Shown here piece by piece: positions 34,697 to 44,428 of a stretch of DNA of 64,000 bases. The notes under the pieces are model-generated. The model was not told where the DNA came from, searched no databases, and was given only the letters and a program-made list of their open reading frames with translations. Each line of letters begins with the position of its first letter. The stretch's first letter is position 1. Origin of the DNA: Geomonas oryzae (GTDB lineage Bacteria; Desulfobacterota; Desulfuromonadia; Geobacterales; Geobacteraceae); contig NZ_RAHW01000005.1 of NCBI RefSeq assembly GCF_004117875.1, forward strand, positions 124,001-188,000, in the 5' to 3' direction. A program made the position numbers and the translations under genes.

Positions 34697-35197
34697 ATGG
34701 CAATCAAGGAAGGCTGGCGCGGCAGGTTCTTCGAGGATTTCGAGGTAGGCGACGTCTACCCGCACCCGCTGGGACGCACCATCACGAAGACCGACAACAT
34801 CTGGTTCACCCTCCTCACCCAGAACACGGCGCCGGTCCACTTCGACGCGCACTATTCGGCCCAGACCGAGTTCGGCAAGCCGCTGGTCGACTCGACCCTG
34901 ACGCTGGCCATTGTCACCGGGCAGAGCGTGACAGACATCTCGCAGAACGTTTTCGCAAACCTTGGGTGGGACGAGGTCACCCTCCCGAACCCGCTATTCG
35001 AGGGGGACACGCTCTACTCGCAGTCGGAGGTGCTCGCAAAGCGGGAATCGAAGTCGCGCCCGAACCTCGGCATCGTGACGGTGAAGACCACCGGCTTCAC
35101 CCAAAACGGCGACATCGTGATCAGCTTCAAGAGGACCCTTATGGTGTACAAAAAGGGGCACGAGCCGAAGATCGCCCGCCTGGAGCCGAAGGGTTAG
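34697..35197 (+). CDS. MaoC-family (R)-specific enoyl-CoA hydratase
   Basis: 166 residues from the ATG with GGAGG five bases upstream; a longer start at 34643 overlaps the transporter gene and lacks a ribosome site. The hot-dog fold hydratase motif is seen: FEVGDVYPHPLGRTITKTDN, then NTAPVHFDAHYSAQTEFGKPLVDSTLTL with the catalytic Asp and His of the MaoC signature. It hydrates trans-2-enoyl-CoA or related acids such as mesaconyl-CoA. Soluble and cytoplasmic. Downstream is a separate promoter. Confidence 0.88.
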   Translation: MAIKEGWRGRFFEDFEVGDVYPHPLGRTITKTDNIWFTLLTQNTAPVHFDAHYSAQTEFGKPLVDSTLTLAIVTGQSVTDISQNVFANLGWDEVTLPNPLFEGDTLYSQSEVLAKRESKSRPNLGIVTVKTTGFTQNGDIVISFKRTLMVYKKGHEPKIARLEPKG

Positions 35198-35201
35198 CCA
35201 A

Positions 35202-35230
35202 TTGACATCGTTAGCGTTTTTGGCTACGAT
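35202..35230 (+). promoter_or_regulatory. Sigma-70 promoter of the HD-domain gene
   Basis: TTGACA (35202-35207), a 17-base spacer, then TACGAT (35225-35230; 4 of 6). It begins 5 bases after the MaoC stop and 35 bases before the HD protein start. Confidence 0.7.
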
Positions 35231-35264
35231 CCCAGCCTGACCAAACCAAGAGGGAGGCATTTTC

Positions 35265-35840
35265 ATGAGTAGCGAACCGACCAGGGAAGCGACCTGGAAA
35301 CTGATCGAGGAATACCTGCCGAGCGACCAGATGAGAAGGCACTCCCTCGCGGTGGAAGCGGTGATGCGCCACATGGCGCGCAAGTACGGCGAAGACGAGG
35401 AGATGTGGGGCATCGTAGGACTCGCCCACGACATCGATTACGAGCGCCACCCCGAAGAGCACTGCCACAAGGCGCCCGAGATCCTGCGCAACGCCGGCTG
35501 GCCGGAGGACTACATCCGCGCCGTGGTATCGCACGGCTGGGGGATCTGCAGCGATGTGGAACCGGTGACGAGACTGGAAAAGACCCTCTTCACCATAGAC
35601 GAACTGACCGGCCTCGTCTCGGCGAGCGCGCTCGTGCGCCCGTCGAAGAGCATCCTTGACCTGCCGGTTAAGAGCGTCACCAAGAAGTGGAAGGACAAGG
35701 CATTTGCCGCCGGTGCGGACCGCTCCGTCATCGAGAAGGGTGCTGCCATGATGGGTGTCGAGTTGAACGAGCTGATCGCCGACACCATCGAGGGGATGAA
35801 GACGGCGGCCGAGGCGATCGGGCTTAAAGGAAACCTGTAA
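35265..35840 (+). CDS. HD-domain protein (HDIG-type phosphohydrolase-like)
   Basis: 191 residues, GGGAGG before ATG. The HD signature is present: RRHSLAVEAVMRHMA gives the first His, GLAHDIDYERHPEEHCHKAPEIL gives the HD pair and following His residues, and VVSHGWG a further His. These bind one or two divalent metals in phosphohydrolases. It is too short for other catalytic domains, so it is a stand-alone HD protein of the 'hydrolase' type without a known substrate. Followed by a dispersed repeat and the HNH gene. Confidence 0.85.
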   Translation: MSSEPTREATWKLIEEYLPSDQMRRHSLAVEAVMRHMARKYGEDEEMWGIVGLAHDIDYERHPEEHCHKAPEILRNAGWPEDYIRAVVSHGWGICSDVEPVTRLEKTLFTIDELTGLVSASALVRPSKSILDLPVKSVTKKWKDKAFAAGADRSVIEKGAAMMGVELNELIADTIEGMKTAAEAIGLKGNL

Positions 35841-35863
35841 GCAGCATAGACCGCACCCCAACG

Positions 35864-35954
35864 TCCCCTCTCCCGGAGGGGGAGGGACAGGGAGGGGGAG
35901 CGCAGCGTCCAGTCAGCCTCCCCCCTCCCGACCTCCCCCCCTCCGGGGGGAGGA
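35864..35954. repeat. Dispersed GC-rich inverted-repeat element, copy 1
   Basis: A CCCCTCTCCCGGAGGGGG-type palindrome at the left and a CCTCCCCCCTCCGGGGGGAGG-like palindrome at the right frame about 30 bases. Similar elements occur three more times within 9 kb, always between genes. Confidence 0.75.
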
Positions 35955-35979
35955 GTGTCACCTGCAAGGAGGATCGACC

Positions 35980-36315
35980 ATGTCCCCATCCTTTCGACCG
36001 CGCGGGCCTAAGAACGTCCCGCCGAAAAGCGCCGAGGAGATCGACGAGTTGGTGCGCAAGCTAAGAGGCGAGCAGCAGCGTCCGGAAAACTACCGGGAGA
36101 AATCGCTGAAGCTGCACGGCTGGATCTGCGCCAAGTGCGGCCGCGAGTTCGAACTCGCGAACCTGCACCTGCTCACCGTGCACCACAAGGACGGCAACCA
36201 CAACTACAACCCGCCCGACGGGAGCAACTGGGAAAACCTTTGCGTCTACTGCCACGACGACGAGCACAGCCGCACCATCCTCGCCGATTACCTCGAGGGG
36301 AAAAACAAAAAATAA
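35980..36315 (+). CDS. YajD-type HNH nuclease-like protein
   Basis: 111 residues with AAGGAGG seven bases before ATG. Zinc-binding CAKCG and CVYCHDDEH frame the HNH core LTVHHKDGNHNYNPPDGSNWENL, which matches the small YajD family of HNH proteins. The core HH, N and H residues for metal and catalysis are kept, so nuclease activity is plausible though untested for this family. It lies between two copies of the dispersed repeat. No restriction or phage genes are near, so it looks like a core gene. Confidence 0.9.
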   Translation: MSPSFRPRGPKNVPPKSAEEIDELVRKLRGEQQRPENYREKSLKLHGWICAKCGREFELANLHLLTVHHKDGNHNYNPPDGSNWENLCVYCHDDEHSRTILADYLEGKNKK

Positions 36316-36348
36316 AGGCGATTGCCGAACTGCGATGATCTTCCTCTA

Positions 36349-36463
36349 GGCCCTCTCCCTCCGGGAGAGGGTGCCCAAAGGGCGGGTGAGGGAGTTGCCA
36401 CAAAGTTAGGTTATTGCGCGCTGCCGACGCCCTCACCCTGACCCTCTCCCGAGGGGAGAGGGG
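36349..36463. repeat. Dispersed GC-rich inverted-repeat element, copy 2
   Basis: Left arm with CCCTCTCCCTCCGGGAGAGGG and a GGGTGAGGG tail, right arm CCCTCACCCTGACCCTCTCCC with GAGGGGAGAGGGG; the two halves are reverse-complement-like around a central AT-richer core (36394-36428). Nearly the same as copy 4. Confidence 0.8.
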
Positions 36464-36517
36464 ATGTGGACGCTTCTGGCTTTATCCCCTTCATCCCTGT
36501 TAGTTTGCCTTTTGCTT

Positions 36518-36547
36518 TTGACAAACTCCCGCCGCTTTACCTACAAT
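36518..36547 (+). promoter_or_regulatory. Sigma-70 promoter of the ABC-F gene
   Basis: TTGACA (36518-36523), an 18-base spacer, then TACAAT (36542-36547; 5 of 6). The gene starts 55 bases downstream. Confidence 0.75.
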
Positions 36548-36601
36548 GTCCCGTTGTTCCGGGCTCCCCGGCCTCAATAGTCCCCCCAGGAAGGAAACCT
36601 C

Positions 36602-38545
36602 ATGCTGCACCTGAAGAAACTCTCCAAGGATTTCGCGGGCAAACCGCTTTTCGTAGACATCAGCTGGCATCTGAAAAAGGGCGAGCGCGTAGGCCTCGTC
36701 GGCGAAAACGGCGCCGGCAAGTCGACCCTCATGCGCATCATCGCGGGCGAGGTGGAAAGCACCAGCGGCGACATCCAGATCACCCGCGGCGGCACGGTCG
36801 GCTACCTCCCGCAGGACGGCATCGTCGCCAAAGGGCAGCCGCTCTTCGCCGAGGTGATGACCGCACTCTCGGAACTGCAGGAGATCGAGCGCGAGATAGC
36901 ACAACTGACCGCTCGCCTGGAACACGAGCCGCACGACGCACCGGGACACGACCAGCTCCTGGGCCGCTTCGGCCACCTCCAGGAGGAGTTCCGCCTGAAG
37001 GGTGGCTACGCCATGGAGAGCGAGGTGGGGAACGTCCTCACCGGTCTCGGCTTCTCCCCCGCCGACTGGGAAAAGGAGTGCGGCGAGTTCTCCGGCGGCT
37101 GGCAGATGCGCATCGCACTCGCGAAGCTCCTCCTCAAAAAGCCGAACGTCCTCCTTTTGGACGAGCCCACCAACCACCTGGACATCGAGGCACGCAACTG
37201 GCTCGAAGGGTACCTGCAGAACTACCCCTACTCCGTGATGCTGGTCTCGCACGACCGCTTCTTCCTCGACCAGGTTTGTTCGAGGATCGCCGAGGTCTGG
37301 AACCACGCCATCACCGATTACCACTGCAACTACAGTAACTATCTCGTGCAGCGCGAGGAGCGGGTTTCCGCCCTGCGCGAGGCGAAGAAGCGCCAGGACG
37401 AGGAGGTGGAGAAGATGGAAGACTTCATCTCGCGCTTCCGCTACAAGGCGGACAAAGCCGCCATGGTGCAGTCGCGCATCAAGCAACTCGAGAAGGTCGA
37501 GCGCATCGTCCTCCCCCCCGAGCGCAGGAAGATCCACTTCCGCTTCCCGACCCCTCCCAAGAGCGGCAAGACCGTCATCGAACTGACCGGGGTCACCAAG
37601 GCCTACGGCAGCAACGTCGTGCTCGAAAAAGTCGATCTCACAGTGGAAAGCGGTGAGCGGGTAGCCCTCGTCGGCCACAACGGCGCCGGCAAATCGACCC
37701 TGATGCGGGTGCTCGCAAACGCCGACGTCACCTCCGGGACGGTGAAGGACGGCCACAACGTCATCAAGGACTACTTCGCCCAGGACCAGGCCCAGGAGCT
37801 GGACGCCACGCGCAGCGTCTACGACGAGATCCTCGCCGAATCCCCCTACGACATGGTGCCGCAACTGCGCGACATCCTCGGGGCCTTCCTCTTCTCAGGC
37901 GACGACATCCATAAGAAAGTAGGGGTGCTCTCCGGCGGCGAAAGAAACCGCCTCGCCCTCGCGAAGCTTCTTTTGCGCCCCGCCAACCTGCTCCTCATGG
38001 ACGAGCCGACCAACCACCTGGACCTCTTCAGCAAGGACGTGCTCCTCGAAGCCCTGAAGCACTTCGGCGGCACCGTCGTCTTCGTCTCCCACGACCGCCA
38101 CTTCATCGACGGTCTCGCCACCCGCGTCGTCGAGGTCGGCGGCGGCAAGCTCGAGAACTTCTACGGCGACTACGAGTACTACCTGGAAAAGACCGCAGGC
38201 ACCGCCGCCTCGGCACCGGGCCAGGACGGCCTCGGGCGCCTCACCCCGGCCAAGGGTGAGGAAAAGGCCGCGGCCGCCGAGGAATCCTCCGACCCGCGCC
38301 TGTCGCGCCAGCAGCAGCGCGAACTGGACAAGCAGCGCCAGAAGGAGGAGCGGGCACGGGAGCGGAAACTCTCGGAAATCGAGGACAAGATCGGCGTGAA
38401 GGAAGGTGAGCTCGCCAAACTCGAGGAGGAGATGGCGCAGCCGGATTTCTTCAACGATCACGAGGCTGCCAGAACGGCTGGGGAGCGGCACGCTTCGCTC
38501 ACGGCGGAAATCGCATCCCTGTACGAAGCGTGGGAGGCAATCTAA
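36602..38545 (+). CDS. ABC-F family ATPase (ribosome-associated)
   Basis: 647 residues, GGAAGG before ATG. Two ABC domains in tandem without membrane parts: Walker [10 protein letters not shown] and GHNGAGKST, signatures [13 protein letters not shown] and [13 protein letters not shown], Walker B with [11 protein letters not shown] and [11 protein letters not shown]. The linker (about 245-300, [28 protein letters not shown]) is the charged helical ABC-F interdomain segment that reaches into the ribosome. A C-terminal coiled coil (about 555-640) resembles the Uup/YheS type. It likely helps stalled ribosomes; there is no evidence for antibiotic resistance. Confidence 0.92.
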   Translation: MLHLKKLSKDFAGKPLFVDISWHLKKGERVGLVGENGAGKSTLMRIIAGEVESTSGDIQITRGGTVGYLPQDGIVAKGQPLFAEVMTALSELQEIEREIAQLTARLEHEPHDAPGHDQLLGRFGHLQEEFRLKGGYAMESEVGNVLTGLGFSPADWEKECGEFSGGWQMRIALAKLLLKKPNVLLLDEPTNHLDIEARNWLEGYLQNYPYSVMLVSHDRFFLDQVCSRIAEVWNHAITDYHCNYSNYLVQREERVSALREAKKRQDEEVEKMEDFISRFRYKADKAAMVQSRIKQLEKVERIVLPPERRKIHFRFPTPPKSGKTVIELTGVTKAYGSNVVLEKVDLTVESGERVALVGHNGAGKSTLMRVLANADVTSGTVKDGHNVIKDYFAQDQAQELDATRSVYDEILAESPYDMVPQLRDILGAFLFSGDDIHKKVGVLSGGERNRLALAKLLLRPANLLLMDEPTNHLDLFSKDVLLEALKHFGGTVVFVSHDRHFIDGLATRVVEVGGGKLENFYGDYEYYLEKTAGTAASAPGQDGLGRLTPAKGEEKAAAAEESSDPRLSRQQQRELDKQRQKEERARERKLSEIEDKIGVKEGELAKLEEEMAQPDFFNDHEAARTAGERHASLTAEIASLYEAWEAI

Positions 38546-38558
38546 AAGGCGGTTCCGG

Positions 38559-38586
38559 TTGACAGGGTGCGCATCTCCAGTAATCT
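38559..38586 (+). promoter_or_regulatory. Candidate promoter of lon
   Basis: TTGACA (38559-38564), a 16-base spacer, then TAATCT (38581-38586). The -10 match is weak. It lies in the 85-base gap between the ABC-F gene and lon. Confidence 0.45.
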
Positions 38587-38630
38587 TTTACAGTTTTCGC
38601 GCCCCTAACCAAGTATCTGGAAATACTGCC

Positions 38631-40949
38631 ATGACAGAAAACATCACCATAAACATGCCGGAGATCGTCCCGCTATACCCGCTGCGGGAGATCATTGCCT
38701 TCCCTTACATGGTCTTCACCATCTTCCTGAAACAGGAAGATATGCCCCCCTTCGAGGAGGCGGTGCTCTTCAACAACCTCGTGGCACTGGTGAAGCTGAG
38801 ACAGGAACCGGAAGGTGAACTACTTCCCGCCCTGCACGAGATCGGCACCCTTTGCAAGGTGGTGCAGCTCAATAAGCTCGCCGGAGGCGGCGCCAAGGTG
38901 GTCCTCGAAGGGGTAATCAGGGTCCGGCTGCTCGCCATCGTGCAGCAGACCCCGGTGGCACTCTCCCGACTGGAACCGGTGCGCGAGTTCGCCGAGAAGT
39001 CGATGGTCTCCGAGGCGCTGGTGGGAAGCCTGAACGCGCTTTTGAAGATCGCCCTCTCCTACGGCCGCCCCCTTCCCGACGACGTCATGAAGATGATCGA
39101 CTTCATCGACAACCCGGCGCGCCTTTCCGACCTCGTGGCGCTCTACCTGAACCTCCCCATCGACGAACTGCAGAAGCTTTTGGAGACCCTCGATCCCCTG
39201 GAGCGGCTCAAGAAGGTCTACATGCACCTGACGACGGAGGTGCAGCGGCTGCAGATCAAGGGAGAGGTCCAGGCCGAGGTCACCAAAAAAGTTGGCAAGA
39301 GCCAGAAGGAATTCCTGCTGCGCGAGCAGATGAAGCAGATCCAGGAGGAGCTCGGCGAGGAAGATTCCCGCATGGGCGAGACCAACGAACTGCGCAGCAA
39401 GATCGAAAGCGCGAAGATGCCCGACGACGTCCGCAAGATCGCGGAAAAGGAGATGAGGCGGCTCGAGCGCATCAACCCCGCCTCCCCCGAGTACACCGTT
39501 TCGCGCACCTACCTCGACTACCTGACCACCATCCCGTGGCAGACGAGCACCCCGGACAACAAGGACATCAACCAGGCCGAGACGGTTTTAAACGAGGACC
39601 ACTACGACCTTAAGAAGGTGAAGGAAAGGATCCTCGAGTACCTGGCGGTCCGTGCGCTGAAGGACAAGATGAAGGGCCCGATCCTCTGCTTCGTCGGTCC
39701 CCCGGGGGTCGGCAAGACGAGCCTCGGCAAGTCGATCGCCAGGACGCTCGGCCGCAAGTTCATCAGGATCTCCCTGGGGGGGATGCGCGACGAGGCGGAG
39801 ATCCGCGGCCACCGGCGCACCTACATCGGCGCGCTTCCGGGCCGGATCATCCAGGAGATCAACCGCGCGGGTTCCAACAACCCGGTCTTCATGCTGGACG
39901 AGGTGGACAAGATCGGCGCCGACTTCCGCGGTGACCCGGCGAGCGCCCTTTTGGAGGTGCTCGACCCGGAGCAGAACTTCTCCTTCACCGACCATTACCT
40001 CGACGTGCCGTTCGACCTGACCAACGTGATGTTCATCACCACGGCGAACCAGCTCGACCCGATCCCGGCCCCCTTGAAGGACCGCATGGAGGTGATCACC
40101 CTCTCCGGCTACACCGACGAGGAGAAGCTGAACATCGCCAAGAAGTACCTGATCGCGCGGGAAGTGGAGGAAAACGGCCTCAGCAGCATGGTCCCGAAGT
40201 TCACCGACGAGGCGATTTACCGGATCACCCACGACTACACCCGCGAGGCAGGGGTGAGGAACCTGCAGCGCAGCATCGCCTCGGTATGCCGCAAGATCGC
40301 CAAAGAGGTGGCACAGGAGAAGCCGCTGCGCACCCTGGTCGACCCGGATACGGTGGCCGAACTTCTGGGTCCGCCGAAGTTCTTCGACGAGGTCGCCTCC
40401 GAGAAGGACCGGATCGGCGTCGCCACGGGGCTTGCCTGGACCGAAAGCGGCGGCGACATCATCTTCGTCGAGGCGACCAAGATGAAGGGGAAGGAGGACC
40501 TGATCCTCACCGGGTCGTTGGGCGAGGTGATGAAGGAATCGGCCCGCGCCGCCCTCTCCTTCGTGAAGGCGAACTGCACCGAGCTAGGCATCGAGAAGAA
40601 GGCCTTCGACGACACGACGCTGCACATCCACGTGCCGGCCGGAAGCATACCGAAGGACGGCCCCTCCGCCGGGATCACCATAGCCACCACCATCGTCTCG
40701 CTCTTCTCGGGTCGCCCCGCCAAGAGGGACGTCGCCATGACCGGCGAGATGAGTCTTACCGGCCGCGTGCTCGCCATCGGCGGCCTGAAGGAAAAGGTGC
40801 TTGCCGCCCGCCGCGCCGGGGTGAAGAAGGTGCTGGCGCCCGCGAAGAACAAGAAGGACCTCGAGGACATCCCGGAAAACGTGCGCGAGGAGCTCGAATT
40901 CATCTTCGTCGACGACATCCGCGAGGTCTTCTCCCAGGCCCTCAAGTAG
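38631..40949 (+). CDS. lon: ATP-dependent protease Lon
   Basis: 772 residues from ATG at 38631; the frame is open further upstream but that part overlaps the ABC-F gene and has shadow-like composition. N-terminal substrate-binding domain ([20 protein letters not shown]), coiled middle, AAA+ domain with Walker [10 protein letters not shown] near 355 and Walker [11 protein letters not shown], then the peptidase domain with catalytic Ser679 (KDGPSAGIT) and Lys722 ([10 protein letters not shown]). These numbers equal those of E. coli Lon. It degrades misfolded and regulatory proteins in the cytoplasm. A strong terminator follows. Confidence 0.96.
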   Translation: MTENITINMPEIVPLYPLREIIAFPYMVFTIFLKQEDMPPFEEAVLFNNLVALVKLRQEPEGELLPALHEIGTLCKVVQLNKLAGGGAKVVLEGVIRVRLLAIVQQTPVALSRLEPVREFAEKSMVSEALVGSLNALLKIALSYGRPLPDDVMKMIDFIDNPARLSDLVALYLNLPIDELQKLLETLDPLERLKKVYMHLTTEVQRLQIKGEVQAEVTKKVGKSQKEFLLREQMKQIQEELGEEDSRMGETNELRSKIESAKMPDDVRKIAEKEMRRLERINPASPEYTVSRTYLDYLTTIPWQTSTPDNKDINQAETVLNEDHYDLKKVKERILEYLAVRALKDKMKGPILCFVGPPGVGKTSLGKSIARTLGRKFIRISLGGMRDEAEIRGHRRTYIGALPGRIIQEINRAGSNNPVFMLDEVDKIGADFRGDPASALLEVLDPEQNFSFTDHYLDVPFDLTNVMFITTANQLDPIPAPLKDRMEVITLSGYTDEEKLNIAKKYLIAREVEENGLSSMVPKFTDEAIYRITHDYTREAGVRNLQRSIASVCRKIAKEVAQEKPLRTLVDPDTVAELLGPPKFFDEVASEKDRIGVATGLAWTESGGDIIFVEATKMKGKEDLILTGSLGEVMKESARAALSFVKANCTELGIEKKAFDDTTLHIHVPAGSIPKDGPSAGITIATTIVSLFSGRPAKRDVAMTGEMSLTGRVLAIGGLKEKVLAARRAGVKKVLAPAKNKKDLEDIPENVREELEFIFVDDIREVFSQALK

Positions 40950-40984
40950 CCCCGCACACAACGGCGCTGTTACGATTCACACCG

Positions 40985-41016
40985 ATCCCGCAGGAGCGCA
41001 CCTCCTGCGGGATTTT
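40985..41016 (+). terminator. Intrinsic terminator of lon
   Basis: A perfect 12-bp stem (40985-40996 with 41002-41013) with a 5-base loop is followed by a short T-run. Confidence 0.75.
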
Positions 41017-41032
41017 CATGTCTCTTACCCCC

Positions 41033-41061
41033 TTGCGCTTCAAAAGGACAAATGTTATCTT
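41033..41061 (+). promoter_or_regulatory. Candidate promoter of the M16 peptidase pair
   Basis: TTGCGC (41033-41038), a 17-base spacer, then TATCTT (41056-41061). Both hexamers match 4 of 6. The peptidase start is 41 bases downstream. Confidence 0.5.
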
Positions 41062-41101
41062 TTTTCTCGCTTCACATTAAAACCACCGAACCGAGGTAGT
41101 C

Positions 41102-42592
41102 ATGAAGATAGTCTCCAGATGGGTTGTTGCCCTCGTCATCCTCGTCAACGCGGCCGTCTGCTTTGGGCAGGGGCTCGCCGAGCGGGTGCAGGAGCACACC
41201 CTCAAAAACGGCATGAAGCTCCTGATGGTGGAGCGCCACAACTCCCCCACCGTAGCGGCGTGGATCCGTTTCAAGGTGGGGAGCGTGGACGAGAGAAGCG
41301 ACGAGCGCGGGCTTGCCCACCTTCTGGAGCACATGCTTTTCAAGGGAACCAAGACGCTCGGCACCAGGGACTACAAGGCGGAGAAGCCGCTTCTGGACAA
41401 GATCGAAGCGACCGCGCAAGAGCTGCTCACGGAAAAGAACAAGCGCGACCAGGCCGATCCGAAGGTGATCGAGAAGCTGACCGCGGAGCTTAAGCGCCTC
41501 GAGAAGGAGGCGGAGAAGTACGTCGTGAAGGAGGAGTTCGCCGACATCTACTCCAGAAACGGCGGCGCCGGGTACAACGCCTTCACCAGCAAGGACGGCA
41601 CCACCTACCTCATCAACATCCCGGCCAACAAGCTTGAGCTGTGGGCCGCCATCGAATCGGACCGGATGCAGAACGCGGTGCTGAGGGAGTTCTACACCGA
41701 GCGCTCCGTCGTGATGGAGGAGCGGCGCCGATCCTACGACGCGGAACCGGAGGGGAAACTGTGGGAGACCTTCCTCGCCGACGCCTTCAACGCGCATCCG
41801 AACGGACAGCCGACCATCGGCTGGATGTCCGACATCGAGAACCTCACCCGTACCAAGGCGGAGAACTTCCTGCACAAGTACTACGCACCCAATAACGCCA
41901 TCGTCGCCATCGTCGGGGACATCGATCCGAAGCAGACCATAGCCCTGGTCGAGCGCTATTTCGGCGGCATCAAGCCGGGCACCCCGGTCCCCCCCGTCGC
42001 GGTCCAGGAGCCGGAGCAGTCGGGCGAAAAGCGTACCGAGGTGATCGGCGACGCCGAGCCCGAAGTGATGATCGGTTTCCACAAGCCGACCCTGCCGGCG
42101 CCCGACGACTACGTCTTCGACGTCATCGACATGCTGCTCACCAGCGGCCGCACCTCGCGCCTTTACAAGAAACTCGTCCTCGAGAAGCAGCTCGTCACCT
42201 CCGTCTCCTCGTTCGGGGCACCCGGGAGCCGCTACCCGAACCTCTTCATCATCAGCGCGACGCCGCGCGCGCCGCACACGGTGGCCGAAGTCGAGGCCGC
42301 GATCTACCAGGAGCTCGACCGTCTGAAGACCGAGCCGATGACGCACGAGGAGCTGCAGCAGATCCTGAACCAGCTCGAGTTCGAGGAGTCACGCCAGATG
42401 GCCTCCAACGGCGGCTTGGCGCGCAACCTCACCGAGTACGAGGCGATCGCCGGGACTTGGCGCTACCTCATCGAGCACCGCCAGAAGGTGGCGAAGATCA
42501 CGCCCGAAGACGTCATGCGCGTTGCCAAAGAGTACTTCACCCGCCAGAACCGCAACGTCGGCTTCATCACCAAGGCGGAAGCCGCGCAGTAA
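41102..42592 (+). CDS. M16-family zinc peptidase (catalytic member), exported
   Basis: 496 residues with signal peptide MKIVSRWVVALVILVNAAVCFG. The inverted zinc motif HLLEH is at 73-77 (GLAHLLEHMLFKGT), and the third zinc ligand lies in the segment FYTERSVVMEERRR near residue 200. A Lys/Glu-rich insertion of about 50 residues (about 95-150) separates the two. The C-terminal half repeats the M16 fold (RTSRLYKKLVLEK). Such peptidases act on peptides in the periplasm, as a pair with an inactive partner. The partner gene follows after 141 bases that contain repeat copy 3. A Sec-exported, soluble location is inferred. Confidence 0.9.
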   Translation: MKIVSRWVVALVILVNAAVCFGQGLAERVQEHTLKNGMKLLMVERHNSPTVAAWIRFKVGSVDERSDERGLAHLLEHMLFKGTKTLGTRDYKAEKPLLDKIEATAQELLTEKNKRDQADPKVIEKLTAELKRLEKEAEKYVVKEEFADIYSRNGGAGYNAFTSKDGTTYLINIPANKLELWAAIESDRMQNAVLREFYTERSVVMEERRRSYDAEPEGKLWETFLADAFNAHPNGQPTIGWMSDIENLTRTKAENFLHKYYAPNNAIVAIVGDIDPKQTIALVERYFGGIKPGTPVPPVAVQEPEQSGEKRTEVIGDAEPEVMIGFHKPTLPAPDDYVFDVIDMLLTSGRTSRLYKKLVLEKQLVTSVSSFGAPGSRYPNLFIISATPRAPHTVAEVEAAIYQELDRLKTEPMTHEELQQILNQLEFEESRQMASNGGLARNLTEYEAIAGTWRYLIEHRQKVAKITPEDVMRVAKEYFTRQNRNVGFITKAEAAQ

Positions 42593-42595
42593 AAG

Positions 42596-42690
42596 CTCCT
42601 CCCCCCGGAGGGGGGAGGCTGGGAGGGGGGAAGGCGGTCATCAAGCCGCTGCGCGCCCCCTCCCCAACCCTCCCCCTCCGGGTGAGGGAG
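42596..42690. repeat. Dispersed GC-rich inverted-repeat element, copy 3
   Basis: CTCCTCCCCCCGGAGGGGGGAG on the left and CCCCTCCCCAACCCTCCCCCTCCGGG on the right. It lies in the gap between the two M16 peptidase genes, so it is part of their transcript. Confidence 0.75.
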
Positions 42691-42733
42691 CAGCGTTAGA
42701 TCCTAAAAGTCCAGAACAAGGGGACATCTGATA

Positions 42734-44230
42734 ATGAATCGAAAAAACCTTTCCCGTTTCGTGCTCTTTGGCGCCGTCGTCCTTTTCACCGCCGGCTCGT
42801 TGGTCTCCGAGGCGGGCGCCGCCCGCTCCAGCGCCATCGCCGAATCGAAGACGCAGCAGGTGACTCAGGCGCCGACTGAGGCGAAACCCGCCAACCCGCG
42901 CAACATGACCTTCCCGCCGCTCAAGTTCCAGCTCCCGAAAAGCGAAAGGGTGCAGCTCAAAAACGGCATGATCGTGTACCTGCTGCAGGACCACGAACTC
43001 CCCATCGTGAACCTCACCGCGTACCTGAACGCCGGGAGCGTCTACGAGCCGGAAGCGAAGACGGGACTTGCCTCCTTGACCGGCGCGGTGCTGAGAAGCG
43101 GCGGGACATTGAAGACCCCGGCCGACAAACTGGACCGCGAGCTGGAATTCATGGCCTCGTCCATCGAAGCCGGCATCAACTCGGACAACGCCAGCGTCTC
43201 CTTCTCCACCCTCTCGAAAAACCTGGACCGCACCCTCACCCTCTTCGCCGAGGTGGTCCGGGAACCGGCCTTTGATCCGGAGCGCGTCGCACTTGCGAAA
43301 AACCACGCCATCGAGGGGATCAGGCGCCAGAACGACGATCCCAAGGGAATCGCTGGAAGGGAGCTGGCCCGGGCCATCTATGCCGGCCACCCGCTCGGAC
43401 GCATCCCCACCATAGCCACGGTGAACGCCATCACCCGTCAGGACATGATCGACTACCACCACCGCTACTTCTATCCGGCCAACATGATGGTTGCGGTCTC
43501 CGGGGATTTCGACCGGGAGGAGCTTCTCAAGAAACTTGAGCGCCTCTTCGGCGACTGGCCCAACCAGACCATGCCCTTCCCGGCGGTCCCCGCTCCCAAG
43601 GAGGAGATGACCCCGGCGGTGCTGCACGTGCAGAAGGATGTGAACCAGTCGGTGATCCGCCTTGGGCACCTGGGGATCGACAAGAACAACCCGGACCTCT
43701 ACGCCCTCAAGGTGATGGAATACATCCTGGGGGGCGGCTTCACTTCGCGTCTTACCCAGGAGATCCGCTCCAACCAGGGACTCGCCTACAACGTCGACGC
43801 CTACTTCGAAATCGGGCGCCGCTTCAAGGGTCCCTTCATCGCCGAGACCGAGACCAAGGTGGAGTCGACGGCGCGCACCATCAAGCTGCTCGAGTCGATC
43901 CTCACCGGCATGACCGAGAGCGAGGTGTCCGAGGCGGAGCTGAAGCTCGCCAAGGAGTCCATCATCAACTCCTTCATCTTCGCGTTCGAGAAGAGCAGTT
44001 CGGTGGTGACCCAGCAGGCGCGCCTCGAGTTCTACGGCTATCCCAAGGGGTACCTCGAGAACTACCGCGACAACATAGCCCGCGTCACCCGCGCCGACGT
44101 GCTGCGCGTGGCGAAGAAATACCTCGCCCCGGAGAACATGAAGCTCGTGGTGGTGGGGGACCAGAAAAAATTCGACCAGCCTCTTTCCGCTTTCGGGAAG
44201 GTGCAGGAAATCAAGCTGAACAACAACTAA
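42734..44230 (+). CDS. M16-family peptidase-like protein (non-catalytic partner), exported
   Basis: 498 residues with an N-terminal signal (LSRFVLFGAVVLFTAGSLVSEAGA). It has the same two-half M16 fold as the preceding protein (ALKVMEYILGGGFTSRLTQEIRSNQGLAYNVDAYFE is the typical C-terminal half), but the HxxEH position reads GLASLTGAVLRSGG, so zinc cannot bind in the normal way. In known M16B pairs one member provides the zinc site and the other the Arg/Tyr residues; the R-S-N-Q-G-L-A-Y-N-V segment fits the latter. The small rubredoxin-like gene follows 12 bases later. Confidence 0.88.
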   Translation: MNRKNLSRFVLFGAVVLFTAGSLVSEAGAARSSAIAESKTQQVTQAPTEAKPANPRNMTFPPLKFQLPKSERVQLKNGMIVYLLQDHELPIVNLTAYLNAGSVYEPEAKTGLASLTGAVLRSGGTLKTPADKLDRELEFMASSIEAGINSDNASVSFSTLSKNLDRTLTLFAEVVREPAFDPERVALAKNHAIEGIRRQNDDPKGIAGRELARAIYAGHPLGRIPTIATVNAITRQDMIDYHHRYFYPANMMVAVSGDFDREELLKKLERLFGDWPNQTMPFPAVPAPKEEMTPAVLHVQKDVNQSVIRLGHLGIDKNNPDLYALKVMEYILGGGFTSRLTQEIRSNQGLAYNVDAYFEIGRRFKGPFIAETETKVESTARTIKLLESILTGMTESEVSEAELKLAKESIINSFIFAFEKSSSVVTQQARLEFYGYPKGYLENYRDNIARVTRADVLRVAKKYLAPENMKLVVVGDQKKFDQPLSAFGKVQEIKLNNN

Positions 44231-44242
44231 CAGGAGGCAATT

Positions 44243-44353
44243 ATGGCAACGTGGAAATGCAAGAGCTGTGGATTCACCAAGGAAGGTCGCTGCAAGCCGC
44301 AGAAGTGCCCCCAGTGCCAGGAGAAGGGGAACTTCGAGAAGGCGGAGGAATAA
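44243..44353 (+). CDS. RCKP-type rubredoxin-like small protein
   Basis: 36 residues, preceded by AGGAGG. It has two CxxC pairs, WKCKSCGF and KCPQCQE, joined by the RCKPQ segment, as in the RCKP-type rubredoxin-like domain. Four Cys can bind one iron or zinc atom. The wording TWKCKSCGFTKEG also resembles the first half of rubredoxin and desulforedoxin-type folds. It is too short for most gene finders. It ends the M16 operon; a strong terminator follows. A role as electron carrier or zinc ribbon cannot be decided from the sequence. Confidence 0.85.
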   Translation: MATWKCKSCGFTKEGRCKPQKCPQCQEKGNFEKAEE

Positions 44354-44390
44354 TCTCTCTCGCTGATCGTGCGGAGACATAGAACGACGA

Positions 44391-44425
44391 AGGCCCGACC
44401 GCGAAGATGCGGCCGGGCCTTTTTT
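44391..44425 (+). terminator. Intrinsic terminator after the M16/RCKP operon
   Basis: A 12-bp GC stem with one mismatch (44391-44402 with 44409-44420) is followed by TTTTT. Confidence 0.85.
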
Positions 44426-44428
44426 AAT

